This document shows positions 31,866 to 44,120 of a DNA stretch of 64,000 nucleotides, one piece after another (within the stretch, counting starts at the first letter, position 1; the number at the start of each line of letters is the position of its first letter). Where the stretch lies: contig CAUYUJ010019110.1 of NCBI GenBank assembly GCA_963575745.1, positions 123,334-187,333 on the forward strand. The letters are read 5' to 3'. A model generated the notes under the pieces. That model was not told the origin of the DNA, ran no database searches, and saw only the letters and a list, made by a program, of their open reading frames with translations. The stretch comes from Prorocentrum cordatum (Eukaryota; Sar; Dinophyceae; Prorocentrales; Prorocentraceae). The translations under genes and the position numbers were made by a program.

Positions 31866-33000
31866 TATGTATACGCGCTACATCAGAGAACAAGATAAAA
31901 AGTGGATGTGCTGTAACTTTCGCGTAAACTCCAGGCCTGTCCTCTCCACCTAACTGCTTTCTCTCTATATCAATATGTATATGTATATGATATACAAATG
32001 CGTAAATATATAAATTAATACATATAGATATCACTCTCTCGATTTCTGCATGTTACATCTCTTTCTATACATGAAGTCTCCATTTACTTGGTATGGCCTC
32101 ACACCTCGCTCTGCACGCCGCTGTCCCAGACATGGTCTCTACTGGAGTCATGTTTTCTGGTTTGTATAACTTGTGTGTTCATCGATTGCGTCTCCATCTT
32201 TATACATAATTAAATGTGTATCTGCCTTTCGCTTTAATAAAAATATGTTATGTGTTGTATGTGATATCTCTCTATACATATATATATATATATATATAAA
32301 TATAAATATAAATTCGCCCTGTGCTCTCTGACTTGTGCTATGCACTATATTCCCTCTCATCCGGGCCTCCCCATCCATCATTCAAGATTATACCTAACAG
32401 TGGTCGCAAATACTCTCTCTCTCTCTCTCTCGCCAACCCCTCTTGTCAACTCTGCTAGCGACTTCCTAGCCCCTGCATTCTTTACGATGGAAAACCAAGG
32501 CGCTTGGCCACAACTAAGGTATCCTGAAACCTTACGCCAGGACAACCAGAACGCCAGAACAATCTTACGCCGACGCAGAAATTTTACGCCAGAAGCCACA
32601 ATCAAGACACAACCCAGGCGCTTGGCCATAGTCTTACCCTGTCAGGAATCCAGCAAAGGGAAATGGGAAACCGGAAACCCACCAAACCGTATACTACCCA
32701 AGACCACGAAATCGGGAACCGGGAACCCCAGAACCCAGCCGCCTACCGAAGTCGGCTCGGGAATTTCGCCAAATCCATCCGTCTCCGCGAGGACCCCTTC
32801 AGTACAAGCACTGACTGGGGAAGAATGATATGTCTCTCTACCTTTGCCTATTCTACTAGTCCCTCAAGTCACCTGCCTACTCTACTTTTCATCACAGTTT
32901 TGATTCGCAGCCAACTCATCAAAACTGTGCTTCAATTCGTGCCCCAGTTAAAGTTGCTAGAAGACCCACTACAATTCAGACACCGCATACTAGTCGTACT
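31866..33000. other. AT-rich, no gene recognised
   Basis: Notably AT-richer than the rest, with TATA runs at 31850-32030 and 32270-32310 and a CT run at 32412-32432. At 32510-32640 short words (TTACGCCAGAA, AGGCGCTTGGCCA) repeat. Confidence 0.5.
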
Positions 33001-34160
33001 GTGCTAGCGAGCTGGTGAACACTCTGCTGTCCCAGCGAGGAGGCTCGGCCAGAGGGTCAGCCAGCGCGCGGCTCCGGCGTTGCAGTTCGTCGCGATCCGG
33101 CGCACGGCTCATCTTTGGCGGGGTGGCCCCAGAGCAAGAATCGGCATCGCTCTCCACGGGCGAGCGCAGAATCAAAACCGCTGAGCCTTCCGTGCCGTGA
33201 CCTGCTGGCTGGCCAGGGCTGCTGCACTGAGGCTATCGGCAAGGGCCTCCTCGAGCGGGCGCTCCTCTGGGCATGCCTTCTGATCGGACGCCCGGCCCGC
33301 CCTCCTCTCTCCTCCCCTAGTCGAAGATAGCCAGCCTCGAACTTATCCCTGTTCCTAAGATGGGCGCGCAAAAAGCGAGGACAACCTTAGGGACGTGCTC
33401 GCAGAACCTGAAGGAATATTTACTTCAGATCGGCATCGAGGTGAGGTGATGCCAGACATGGGGCTAGGGATTTGCTTCAAACTGGTAAGAAGAGCCTGGA
33501 TGCGCGTGTTCACGCTACTGCTCGCCCAAAGAAGCCCTTCGATGCGAGGCCAGGGGCGCACCCAGGGCCTGCAGAGGCTCCAGCGTCAACGGCGGAGGTC
33601 AACGAGGTGAACCTATGCATTGGGATATCCTACGTTCCATTGACTATCGCACCTGCCTCAAAGCGTCGCGGCCGAGCCAGGCGCCGAGGAGGAGGAGCCC
33701 TCGTGCTCTTCGTAACTGTACGAGTACGACTCAACGGTCTCCTGGGCGCTAGGCTGGCCAGGCTCCCCGGCAAAGCACAGGTGATCAAGGAGGGCAGAGG
33801 GAGAAGGAGGGCGGGGATGGGGAGAAGAGGAAGAGGAGGAGGATGATGATGATGAGGAGGAGGAGGAGCAGAAGGAGACGGGATGGGGAGAGGGGGGAAA
33901 GAGGGGCGAAGGACGGGGAGGAAGAGAGAACGGGGGTAGGAGGGAGGAACATGGGAGGAGGAGAGAGTATATAATGGGAGAAGGGGAGAAGGGGAGAGGG
34001 GAGGAGGAAGGAGGAGCCGATGATGGGGGGTTGAAGGAGAAGAAGGAGAAAGAGGAAGAGGGGATTTAAGCTGGAGAAGCATCGGCAGGAATAGCCGGCA
34101 GGAGACAACGAAAAAGGGAGTGTAGGCCCAAATGTTTGCCCTTCTATACCGCTTGCCCGC
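33001..34160. other. No gene recognised; purine-rich strand
   Basis: 33790-34070 is almost pure A/G on the plus strand (GGAGGA, GAAGAGG). Its frames are poly-Gly/Glu or poly-Pro/Leu translations. 33010-33330 has GC-rich open frames without a motif. Confidence 0.5.
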
Positions 34161-34443
34161 CCAGACTTGGGCACAACTGACTGGTCTGAACCGCTCCAGC
34201 AAGGCGGTCAACCTCTGGGTAGAGCCCATGCTCCCCCTCTCCTCACTTTTGTCACGCATCGCCCACCTGAGGGGTTCCCCGCTCGGCTTCTAAAGAATTG
34301 GCCTGGTGTGTTGGGGTCGGGCCGTTCGGGGCGCTGCCGCCATGGGCTTCCACACGCTGGCCACACGCCATTGGGCTTCACGCGCCGAGACATTCGGAGC
34401 ACCATGGAGTTTCGAATGCGCGGAGGTCCTAGAATGGAGGATT

Positions 34444-34492
<49 letters not shown>

Positions 34493-35190
34493 TTTGCGTC
34501 GGCGGCTAGGCAGAGTGACTGCGCTGGCGCTGGGGCGTTGGAAGATGAACGAACGCGAGGAGGCGCCCGGCGACGGCGGGAGGGAGGAAGCCGGGCCCGC
34601 TCAGAGCAGAGCCAGGCGGCGGCGGGGGGCGGGGCCCGGCGGCAGCGAAGCGGCGGCTGGAAGGGGGGAGGGGGAGCCAGCAAGGCGGGCTGCCGGCGGC
34701 AGGGCGCCCTGGGGGGGGCAGTGCCCAGCGGAGGCTGGCGACGAAAGTGTATGCAAAAGTGCCCGTGGGCCGAGGGTGCCGGGGTCACTCGCGACCTGCG
34801 AAGACGACCCGGGGGCGGCGGCCAGCGCGGGACCACCTCCAGCAGAGGGGTCGGCCCGAGAGCCAGGCAGGGCGCGGGGAGGCCGAGCGGGGCGCGGGCG
34901 GCGAGGCCAGCCCGGCCCCAAGGCAGGCGGGGCGCGGCAGGAGAGCCGAGAGGTCCTGTCGGAGGCAAGAACGGGGGGGGGCACCGAACTGGTGCACTCC
35001 AGGTAGGCGGAAAGAGCCCACGGCGCCGGGCGCCGGGCGGAGGGCTCAAGAGGAGCGGCCCCACTCACCAGCCCTGCGTCCGAGCCGCTCCGACCCTGCC
35101 GCCGCGAACATAGCGCGTGGGGGCGTCGTCGTCGTCATCGAACGATGGAATGGCAGTCCGCCGTCCTCAATACTACTGGCACTCTTATAC
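34161..35190. other. GC-rich stretch, no gene recognised; CA array
   Basis: A CA microsatellite lies at 34447-34489. 34500-35060 is very GC-rich with long overlapping frames on both strands and no motif. I see no basis to choose one. Confidence 0.4.
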
Positions 35191-36024
35191 CTGCTAAACA
35201 TAATGCAACAGCCGACAGATAAGAGAGACAAATCACAAGAACACAAAACTATAGCTATTGTGCTCAGCGCTGCGCGGCAGAGCCGCTGCAGAGCGCGAGG
35301 GGGCGGGGGAGGAGGGAGGGGAGGGGGTGATGCTGGAGATGCTGCCGACCGATCTTTTCGACTGGCCGCCGCGTGGTGCCCCTCGGCGGGCACAGTGCGA
35401 ATCGGCGTGGGGGGGAGACAAGAGCCGGGCAGCCTGTGCTCGCCAGTGGTTCCGCATGCCTGGCGCCGTGAAGACGCGGCCAAAAATGCAGAGTCGTTAG
35501 AAAGGTAGGTGTGATCACATTTCGCTCGGCAATACAGCAATTTCTCGTCGCATTCCCCGGGTTCTGCGAGGAGGCAGGGAGAAGGAGGGGAAGGGGGAAA
35601 TATGCGGAGAAGCATAAAACAAGAAGAGGAGCAAGAGTGATAGGGGTAGGTGGAGGAGGAGGCGGAGGAAGGGAGGGAGGGGGAGGATGGGTTTGGAGGA
35701 GAGCGAAACCAAGAGGAACCAGGAGGGGGGAGGCGGGCAAGGACAAATGCCCAGGTACACACCTCATCCTTCCAAGGAACGGCCACAGGCGTAGCAAGCG
35801 ACGGAGGTCATCGTCCTTCTACTGCTCATTCACATCATCATCTGTCTTGTTCTTTTCCGTCATCACCGTCCCTTGCCGCATCCGCCACAGTTCCGCAAGG
35901 CAGCGAGTGGAACGTCCTTTGGTCCCGCCGAGTTCTCTACACTGGGACTTGTAAGAAATGCCCCATGCCACGGATTTCCATACATCTCGGGTAGGGGGCC
36001 GGGATGCATCCGAGTGGCCTCTTG
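35191..36024. other. No gene recognised
   Basis: Purine-rich at 35560-35740. A minus-strand stretch CDEKLLYCRAKCDHTYLSND near 35500-35560 looks somewhat protein-like, but no family is recognised. Confidence 0.35.
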
Positions 36025-36180
36025 TGAATGGGGCCCGGGGAAAAACAAATAAATAGACACAAATAACAGGATTCCCCATATTTCCTATATTTTCGGGGCT
36101 CTGGTCGTCCCCCCCACACTTCCCATATTTTCTGGCATTTTCTGGGGAACCGACGATTAATTGTGTCCGTGTGTTTTTTG
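36025..36180 (+). repeat. Interspersed repeat, copy 2 (ACAAATAACAGGATTCCCCAT)
   Basis: It matches the copy at 11225-11360 in the same orientation: GGGCCC.GGG, AC.AATA.CAGGAT, CCCATATTT, CCCCCAC.CTTCCCATATTTTCT. Confidence 0.7.
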
Positions 36181-36890
36181 TTATTCCTCCCGATCTTGTT
36201 CACAATCCAGGCACGGCGGCGGTTTGAGCCGAAGGTCGCTTGTTATCCCCCAAGGAACCCAAATGACTGACATCCATAGAAGCATGGAGCACCTCTACAA
36301 CGCCTTTCGTCCCCCATGTCTACCCATCGCCCCACCCATTTCCCCCTCTCTCCTCCTTCCTCTCCCTTGGCCTCTGCGACGATGTGGGAATGAACGCTCC
36401 TGCCTCGGAGCTGACAAACGAGGATTGATCGCAGAAGTGTGTGCTGCCAGCTGCCTGCTGCCTGATGTTGCTGGTGCTCCTAATGTCACTCCTCCTTCCA
36501 CTCCCAAACCCGCACCCTCCATCCTCACCCGTTTCTACTCAACCCGCCTTCCTTCAGCATCATCATCACCGCCACCATCACAATCACCATCACCACCACC
36601 ACCATCACCATGATCATCACCATCATCCTCCTCGTCGTCGTCGCCGTCACGGTCATCACCAACCGTCAATCACCAACCACCAATCACCAATAGTGTCCGC
36701 CGGCCCCCCTGTGAGGCCACCAGGCTGTAGGACTAGGATGCTGCTCCCTGCACCAGTTGCAGTTTCAAGTCTCCAGCGTTACAGCTCTGCTTTCTGATTC
36801 CTACTGTTAATGATTCAGGTCCACGCGAGGGGGGACCCCAAACCACCCAACTTACCACGCCCGAATCGCGTTGCCTGAATTCCCTGGGGG
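36181..36890. other. No gene recognised; short CAT/CAC array
   Basis: 36555-36680 is a mixed CAT/CAC/GTC array followed by three CAATCACCAA words. Confidence 0.5.
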
Positions 36891-36914
36891 GCGTGGGACA
36901 TGTAGAAATACATG

Positions 36915-37060
36915 AGACTCGCGCCCCCGAGGCCACAATCCCTCGTACATTGCGCAAGATTCGCGTCCCCAAGGCCATCGGCCCTCACAAACTACTAGAT
37001 GCTTGCGCCCCCGAGGCAACAAACCCTTCGCGTCCCCGAGGCCACAACAAGCCTTCGCAA
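36915..37060. repeat. CCCCGAGGCCACAA-type short repeat
   Basis: CGCCCCCGAGGCCACAA or a close variant occurs at about 36922, 36965, 37008 and 37035, with CCTCGCAA-type words between. Confidence 0.7.
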
Positions 37061-37635
37061 ACTAAGCCAGATTCGCACTGCCGAGGTCAAGAGTGCCCCA
37101 AGGCAGCCGAAGATGGTCCCAAGACGGCCCAAGAGGGCCCCAAGAGGCCCCAAGAGCGCTCCAAGAGGCCTCCCGAGAGAGTCCCAAGTGGCTAAAATCA
37201 TTGATACCACGAAGGTTGTTGAAGAATGTTGGCCTTCTCGCATTTTCGGCTTTCCGACGCTCCAAGACGGCTCAAGAAGCTCTCAAGATCGCCCCAAAAT
37301 AGCCCCAGATGCCTCCAAGAGGGCCCCATGACGACCGATTGCCCAATAATCACTTATGACGGCACAAGAGGGCCCCAAGACGGACCCAAGAGGGGCCCAA
37401 GCAGGGGACCACGAACCGAAAGTTCGATGTGTGTGCCCCGAATAACCCCCACGAGGCCTCGAGAGGCCGACAAGGGACCCCAAGAGGCCCCTAAGAGGCG
37501 CCCAAGAGGCACCCAAGAGGCGCCCAAGAGGCCTAAACGATACCCCACGACGCCCCCAGAGGCCCCCATGAGGCACCCAAACCGCCTCCAAGAGGCCCAC
37601 GAGAGGCTCCCCAGACCAACCCAGGCACGGTGACG

Positions 37636-37785
37636 TGATGGGCCGAAGGCCACTAGGATCCGCCGCCCCCTGTCGATTCATAGCAGGGGTGCCTGGCGTG
37701 CCGAATGACATGGTGTTGGCTCTTTTTCCAAAAGAACTCCCCCTGGGGCTTCGGCCCGTCCCGCTGGCCACCCGGAAAGGCGCTC
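37636..37785. repeat. CCGCCCCCTGT.GATTCAT module (copies at 37.64 and 39.24 kb)
   Basis: GATCCGCCGCCCCCTGT, GATTCAT..CAGGGGTGCC and TTTCCAAAAGAACTCCCCCT occur here and again at 39239-39365 in the same orientation, interrupting the satellite. Confidence 0.8.
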
Positions 37786-39084
37786 AATCCGAAAAAAAAT
37801 CCGCCAAGACGGCTCAAGATGGCCTCCAAGAAGGCCACGTTGGCCCAAGATGGCCTCCAAGATGGTCCAAGATGGCCTCCAAGTCCGCCCAAGAGATGAG
37901 GAGATGCCTCCAAGTCCGCCCAAGAAACATCCAAGACGGCCCAAGAGGTGCCCAAGAGGCCTCCAAGACGGCCCAAGAGGCCTCCGAGAGGTCCTCCAGG
38001 AGGGCCCGAAGAGGCCAAAGTCATGGATGTTCCTAAGGTTTTGAAAGGCTTTTCATATTTGCTCCTTTTCGGCTTTCCGACGACCCAAGACGGCCCAAGA
38101 GGCCCCCAAGATCGCCCCCACAGCGCCCAAGAGGCCTCCAAGATGGCCTCAGGACTGCCCAAGAGGCCCCCAAGACGGCCCCAAGAGGGGACAAAGACGA
38201 CCCAAGAGGCCTCCAAGGCGCCCAAGATGGCCTCTAAGGCGGCCCTAGAGCACCCCAAGAGGGCCCCAAGTCGGCCCAGAGAGGCACCCCAAACGGCTTC
38301 CGACAGCGTCAGACGGGCCAGGAGCCCACCAAGATGGCCGAAGTTGGCTCGAAGCTGGCCCAAGACGGCCCCAGAGGCCTCCAAGGGGGCCTCCAGGAAG
38401 GCCAGAAAAGGCCACAAGCATTGATTTTACTTCGGCTGTTGAAGGGTTTTGAAATTTGCTTCTTTTCGGCCATCCGAAGGCCCGATACGGCCCAAGAGCC
38501 CCCAAAGATCGTCCAAAGATCGCCCAAGAGGCCTCCAAGATGGCCCCAGAACGGCCCAAGAGGCCCCCAAGACGGCCCCAAAAGGCCCCCAGGACGGCCC
38601 AGGAGGCCTTTAAGACGCACAAGATGGCCTCCAAGACGGCCCTGAAGCATTCCAAGAGGGCCCTCGGCCCAGAGGGGCCCCCCAAACGGCTTCCGACGGC
38701 GTCGGACGGGCCAGGAGCCCACCAAAACGGCCGAAGATGGCCCTAAGATGGCCCAAGACGGCCCAAGAGGCTTCCAAGAGGGCCTCCAGGAAGGGCCGAA
38801 AAGACCAAAATCATTGATTTCCCATGAGTTGTTGAAGGATTGTGGCATTTGCTTATTTTTGTTTTGCCTTCCGACGGCCCGAGACGGCCCAAGTGCCCCC
38901 AAAGATCGCCCAAGAGGCCCACGACGGCCCCCAGAGGCCCCCAAGACGGCCCAAGAGGCCTCCAAGACGCTCAAGATGGCCTCCAAGACGGCCCAAGAGC
39001 CCTCCAAGACGTCCTCCAAGAAGGCGCGGAAGGGTCCAAATGGCCTCCAGACGGCCAAGATGACTCAAGATGCCCACGTGCTAC

Positions 39085-39215
39085 CCGAAGGCTTTCCAAA
39101 CCGATTCGGGGAACACATGGTCCGATAGCTTGGCAGGTCTGGCCTCAACGTTCGGCCACATAGGCACTTGCAAAAAAGGCAGGGGGCGGCGGTGATTCGC
39201 CGTAGGCGCCTTAGA
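39085..39215. repeat. CCGATAGCTTGGC module (copies at 39.09 and 40.84 kb)
   Basis: TTCGGGGAACACATGG.CCGATAG, TTCGGCCACATAGGC and AGGCAGGGGGCGGCGGTGAT recur at 40840-40966. At 39.1-39.4 kb this module is followed directly by the CCGCCCCCTGT module, suggesting one composite insert. Confidence 0.8.
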
Positions 39216-40966
39216 TAACGCTAACGTCTCAATATCCGCTGATGATCCGCCGCCCCCTGTTGATTCATCACAGGGGTGCCCAGCGTGCTGAACCCTTTCG
39301 GTTTTGATTTTGGTTCTTTTCCAAAAGAACTCCCCCTGGGGGTTCGGCCCCGCCCGCCGGGGTCCCCGAATGGCCCGGAAAAGGTGGTTCCACAAGTTGC
39401 TCCTGCTCCAGATGGCTCCAAGATGGCTTTCAAGATGGCCAGGATGGCCCAAGATGGCCTCCAGGTTCGCCCAAGATGGTCCAAGATGGCCTCCAAGACT
39501 GCCCAGGAGAGTCCAAGATGTTTCTTTGTTTTTGAGTCGCAGGCCTGCCAGCAGCGCGGGCTGACAAGGCTGTCTGTAACAACAAGCTAGGCCGGAGCGG
39601 GCCGCGCGATAAGACTCTAAGACACCCGAGTGCAAAACAGCAACTCGCATTCGCATTGCCCATTGGATAATCGCATTGCCCATTGAAGGTGATGACCGTT
39701 GAGCCCGCCGACTAGGCAGTGAGAGTTTCTTCGGTTATGATGTTATGCCCAGGAGAGTCCAAGATGCCACCAAGTTCGCACAAGAAACCTCTCAGACGGC
39801 CCAAGACGGCCACAGAGTCCTCCAAAAGACCTCCAAGAGGCCCCCAAGACGGAACAAGAGGCCTCCAAGAGGTCCTCCACGAGAGCCTGAAGAGGTCAAA
39901 ATCAATGCTTTCCTTAGGTGTTTGAAGGATTTTGGCTTTTTGTTCTTTTCGAGCCTTCCGACAGCTCACGACGGCCGAAGGAGCCCTAAAGATCGCCCCC
40001 AGAGCGCCCAAGAGGCCTCCAAGATAGCCCTATTACGGCCTAAGAGGCCGCCAAGACGGCCCCAAGAGGGCGCCAAGACGGCTCCATAGGCCTCCAGGAC
40101 GCCCAAGGCGGTCTCCAAGACGCCCAAGATTGCCTCCAAAATGCTTCCAACACGGTCAAGATTAGCTTCAAGACGGCCAAGATGGCCACTAAGACGGCCA
40201 AGATGGCCCAAGATGGGCCCGAGAGGTTTCGAGATTGCCCCATGGGAGTCCAAGAGGTGCTCCAGGAAGGCCCGAGGAAGCCAACATCTTAAATGTTCCT
40301 TAGGTGTTTGAAGGATGTGTGTTCTTCCTCGGTTTTGGTGCTCCGACCGCCTAAGACGGCCCAAGGAGTCCCCAAACTAGTCCCAGAGGCCTCCCAGATG
40401 GCTCCAGAACGGCCCAATAGGCCTTCAAGCCAGCCCCAAGAGGGCCCCAAGACGGCCCAAGAGGTCCCCAAAACGGCCAAGATGGTCTCCAAGATACCTC
40501 GAGACTGCCAAGATGACCTCCAAGACGACCAAGATGGCATAAAAGACGGCAGAAATATCCCCAAAAGAGCCGAAGGTGGCCCAAGAGGCGCCCAAGATGC
40601 CTCCAAGACAGCCCAAGATGCCGCCAGGACGTCCTCCAGGAAGGCCCCAAGAAGCCAAAAACAATGATTTGCTTTAGGCGGTTGACAGATGTTCGCATTT
40701 GCTTCTTTTCGGCCTTCCGACGATCCACCGCGGCCCAAGAGGACCCCAAGATCGCCCCAAGATAGCGCAAAAGGCCCAAAATGTCCCCATGACGGCAAAG
40801 ACGCCTCGAAGACGGCTCCGACCCCGTGTTCCCCGAAGACTTTCGAAACCCACTCGGGGAACGCGTGGCCCGATAGCTTGGCCAAGCTCAAACCCAACTT
40901 TCGGCCACGCAGGCGCTTCCAAAAAGGCAGGGGGCGGCGGTGATTCGCCGTAGGCGTCTTCGATTT

Positions 40967-41094
40967 CTATGCGCCCACGCATGATGTTCCCAGATGCGCC
41001 AAGGCAGCGCCGAGACGCACCGACGCGACTCTGATATGTCCCAGTCTGATAGACCGGGGGCCGGCGGCAGGGGGGGAAGCCATTACGGATAATC
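40967..41094. other. Unique spacer
   Basis: No gene seen. Confidence 0.4.
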
Positions 41095-41106
41095 CGCACC
41101 ATCACT

Positions 41107-41145
<39 letters not shown>

Positions 41146-41345
41146 GTCATCATCATCATCATCATCGTCGTCGTCGTCATCATCATCATCATCAGCATCA
41201 ACATCATCAGTATCATCATCATCAGCAGCATCAGCATCACCGTTATCACCATCAGCACCAGCAGCATCATCTCCACCACCATCGCCATCATGATCATCAT
41301 CAACATCATCACCATCACCATTATCATCATCAGCAGCATCATCCC
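41095..41345. repeat. CAT trinucleotide array
   Basis: About 250 bp of CAT with CAG, CAC and CGT interruptions. Frames are repeat translations. Confidence 0.95.
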
Positions 41346-42020
41346 CCCAGGCCATGACACTCTTTCGTGTGTCGTTGGCCAAGCGGGTCTAGCAGGACAG
41401 GACGGCACTCGGGCAGAGCACAACAGAGAGAGAGAGAGTGGAGAACGAACGAGCACCAACAGAACAGCACCGCAAGACACACACCACACAACAACACACG
41501 ACAAACAACGAACGAGAGAAGAGAGAAGGAAGAGAAACCCCCAACCACCCCGAGTGGGATTCTGGCATTAGCCGCCAAATGAATGCAAAGCTTTTTTCGG
41601 GGGGGAGGGAGATGGAGAGCGCGAGACCACTGAAACTCACTACAGCGTGACTGGCACAGTAACGTGAAGCAGAAAATCGCCAGCCAAACTCGGATCGCTA
41701 TACGAGCCGACCTGCCATAGGCAAAGTTATTCGATCAGCTGTAGCATGGGAGGGTAAGGAGCGACGAAAACCAAGAAGAGCCGGGACAGAATGACCAACC
41801 GAATCCGCAAGACCTCAAGAGAAAACCGGGTAACGCGTTATCGAAGACAAAGCGCGCGAAGGAGAGATACCTCTCGAGATGTTGGGATCGAAATGGCGTG
41901 CTCGAACATGTTGCACCAGAGCCAGAACCACCCCGGACACACCTCCAAGCCTAGCGACGGCTGGTGTCATTACACGCACAGCCGAAGTCGGAGTCGAAAA
42001 AGTTGAATATTGCTTATATG
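41346..42020. other. No gene recognised
   Basis: GA/AC-rich at 41425-41540; otherwise unique sequence without a motif. Confidence 0.4.
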
Positions 42021-42029
42021 CTGTTCGAA

Positions 42030-42290
42030 ATTTCAGCATCATAATCATCAGTATCATCATCACCAGCATCATCATCCTCATCCTCATCATCATCATCATC
42101 ATCATCATCAGCATCATCATCATCATCATCGTCGTCATCATGATCGTCATCATCCGCATCATCATTAGCATCATCATCAGCAGCAGCAGCAGCATCATCA
42201 TCATCATCATAATCGTCATCATCATCATCATCAGCAGCAGCAGCATCATCATCAGTAGCAGTAGCAGCAGCGTCACCATAATGATCGTCG
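42030..42290. repeat. CAT trinucleotide array
   Basis: About 250 bp of CAT with CAG, CCT and CGT interruptions, followed by a CCTCC pyrimidine stretch to about 42490. Confidence 0.95.
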
Positions 42291-42490
42291 TCGCAATGCC
42301 GATCCTGCCTACCTTCTCTCACCGTCATCCTGCCTCCATTCACCCTGGCTCATCCTCCCTCCCTCGTCACTCACCACCATCACCCCTCCTCCCTCTCCAC
42401 CTCCCTCCCCATCCTTCCTCCTTCCTACCAACCACACCCCTCCCTCCCTTCCACCTCGCTCCTCGCTCCGACCTCCTCCCTCCCAGGCAG

Positions 42491-44120
42491 GCTGGCTACG
42501 CAGTCCACAAGCTGGCACATTGGGGACAACTAGTGCCATCTAGCCTGGGCGGGAAAATGAGCGTATCGCCACGTTACGCAAGGCTCCCGCCAATGGCTGG
42601 CTTTCGCTAGAATGGTGCACTGCCTCGATGTTGCCATGTCGGGGGGGAGTAGGACGAGCACGAGAGTCAGCTATGCCTCCGACCTCCTGGTGTCATCGAA
42701 GCTGGGCTCTTGGCGCTCCCACTAGCCCTGCCCTCCTGCGCCCTGTGTAACTCCGACATGGGCCGGTGGGCCCCAAGAGAGGAGAGCAAAGGGCAAGCGC
42801 AGGGCGATTGTCCTCCTCACCCTCCTCTTCCTCGTCTGACTGGTTGCTCGCAGCCGCCATGGCCGTCGGATCCCCAGCGCAGAAGCAAAACTTGAGCCAA
42901 ACGGCTGTCCAGCAGAAAGCGCGGCTCGCCTCGCCAGCTCTCTGCACAGTGCTCCTCCTGTTGGCCCAGTGAGTCGCGCCGGTGCAACAATCAACGCCGC
43001 CGCATCTCTCCCTTCCCGCTTCGCTCCCTCTGCCAAATTCGTCCATTCCCGGCGTGCCGCGCGCCCTCACCTTCGAACGTGGACTGGCACTGGAGTGAGA
43101 TTCGGTGCATGGCCGCCCCATTGCCGTCTACGCCGTGACAGGACAGAACAACACCCCCCAACTTACCCGTCATCCTGAAAGCCCTGGCGCATTCAAAAGG
43201 GGAGCTGGCTTCTACGCACGCGCGGGCGGATAAGAGCGAGGTGCATGTGCGCACACTCGCGCAGCAAGTCCCCAAAGCACCTCCAGGAGGCACTGCACAG
43301 CGCATGAGCGGCAGAGGACTGTACGGCGAATGCAAGGGGTGCTGGGATGAAGCCCGCGAAGATCGGAAGACCGCTCGGTGGGAATGTTGGAGGAAAAGAC
43401 ACAAAACTCCATAACATTAGCTTTCAGAGGCCCGCGCTGAACTCTTGGGTCGGCGCTGGACCCCCTTCCTCCCCCCAGCGCTCACCCAGGAGATCCGCAC
43501 GGACTTCCGAAAACTTCTGATCATCTATGACGCTGCTGTTTGTGACTCCAGATGTGGGAGCTGAAGGCGGCGATGGCGAGCTGAAAGTTCACCCTCGCGT
43601 CCCAGCTCGGGCGCCAGGCTCCACGCTGCAAGGCCAGAGCTCAGCAGCAGCGCCGGCGGAGCGGCCTCCAGACTCCTCGGAGGGGGGGCCGCAAGCTCGG
43701 GAAGGGGGATCAGGACGCACACAGGAGGCCCCTTCTGAGCCTGGTGCTCCTCCCCCATCGAACCTCCCAAGCTCTTCCGAGAACGCGAGGAAACGGGAGG
43801 AGCTGAGGTGCACTTGCAGTCGGGCAGCGCGCACCTTGAGCAAGACACACCAAGTACATTGACCATACGTCGGAGGACCAGAAGAAGCATAAACCTCTGG
43901 ACTTGACCTGATCGATTGGGGGCACACGTGGTGTTGGATCCCACGCTGGTTCGACCCCTTTGCGTCATGAGGTCCCGCCAACGCCTGCGAGATCCCTAAG
44001 CCGAAAAGCTACACGAGTCCTATGGGCGCGAATGCAACCAACGAAGAAGACATGTGACTTAACACCCCATGGAAGCGGGATTATATTTGATTTGGTCGCG
44101 TGTGCAGCGCACGTCGTTGC
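42491..44120. other. No gene recognised
   Basis: A minus frame near 42870-42760 starts MAAASNQSDEEEEGEEDNRP, and plus/minus frames at 43530-43980 are Ser/Pro-rich. None shows a known domain. 43000-43410 is unique. Confidence 0.35.

Larger units (their letters stand above)
37080..40835. repeat. Higher-order satellite, about 385-bp period
   Basis: Most of the region is CCAAGACGGCC / CAAGAGGCCTCC / CCAAGATGGCC subrepeats. A less repetitive landmark of about 70 bp (TTGATTT ... TTGAAGGATTTTG ... TTTTCGGCCTTCCGACG) occurs near 37200, 38030, 38415, 38805, 39900, 40290 and 40665. Neighbouring landmarks are 380-390 bp apart, so the array has a higher-order unit of about 385 bp interrupted by other repeats. 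Minus frames read LGRLGGLLG, plus frames RPPRRPKRP; neither is a plausible gene. Confidence 0.85.

Noticed and set aside
34500-35060. Gene in the GC-rich stretch
   Set aside because: Both strands are open in several frames, as expected from composition; no motif in any.
37653-39058. 250-codon Leu/Gly and Pro/Arg/Lys frames in the satellite
   Set aside because: Derived from short repeated words; no variation pattern of a coding gene.
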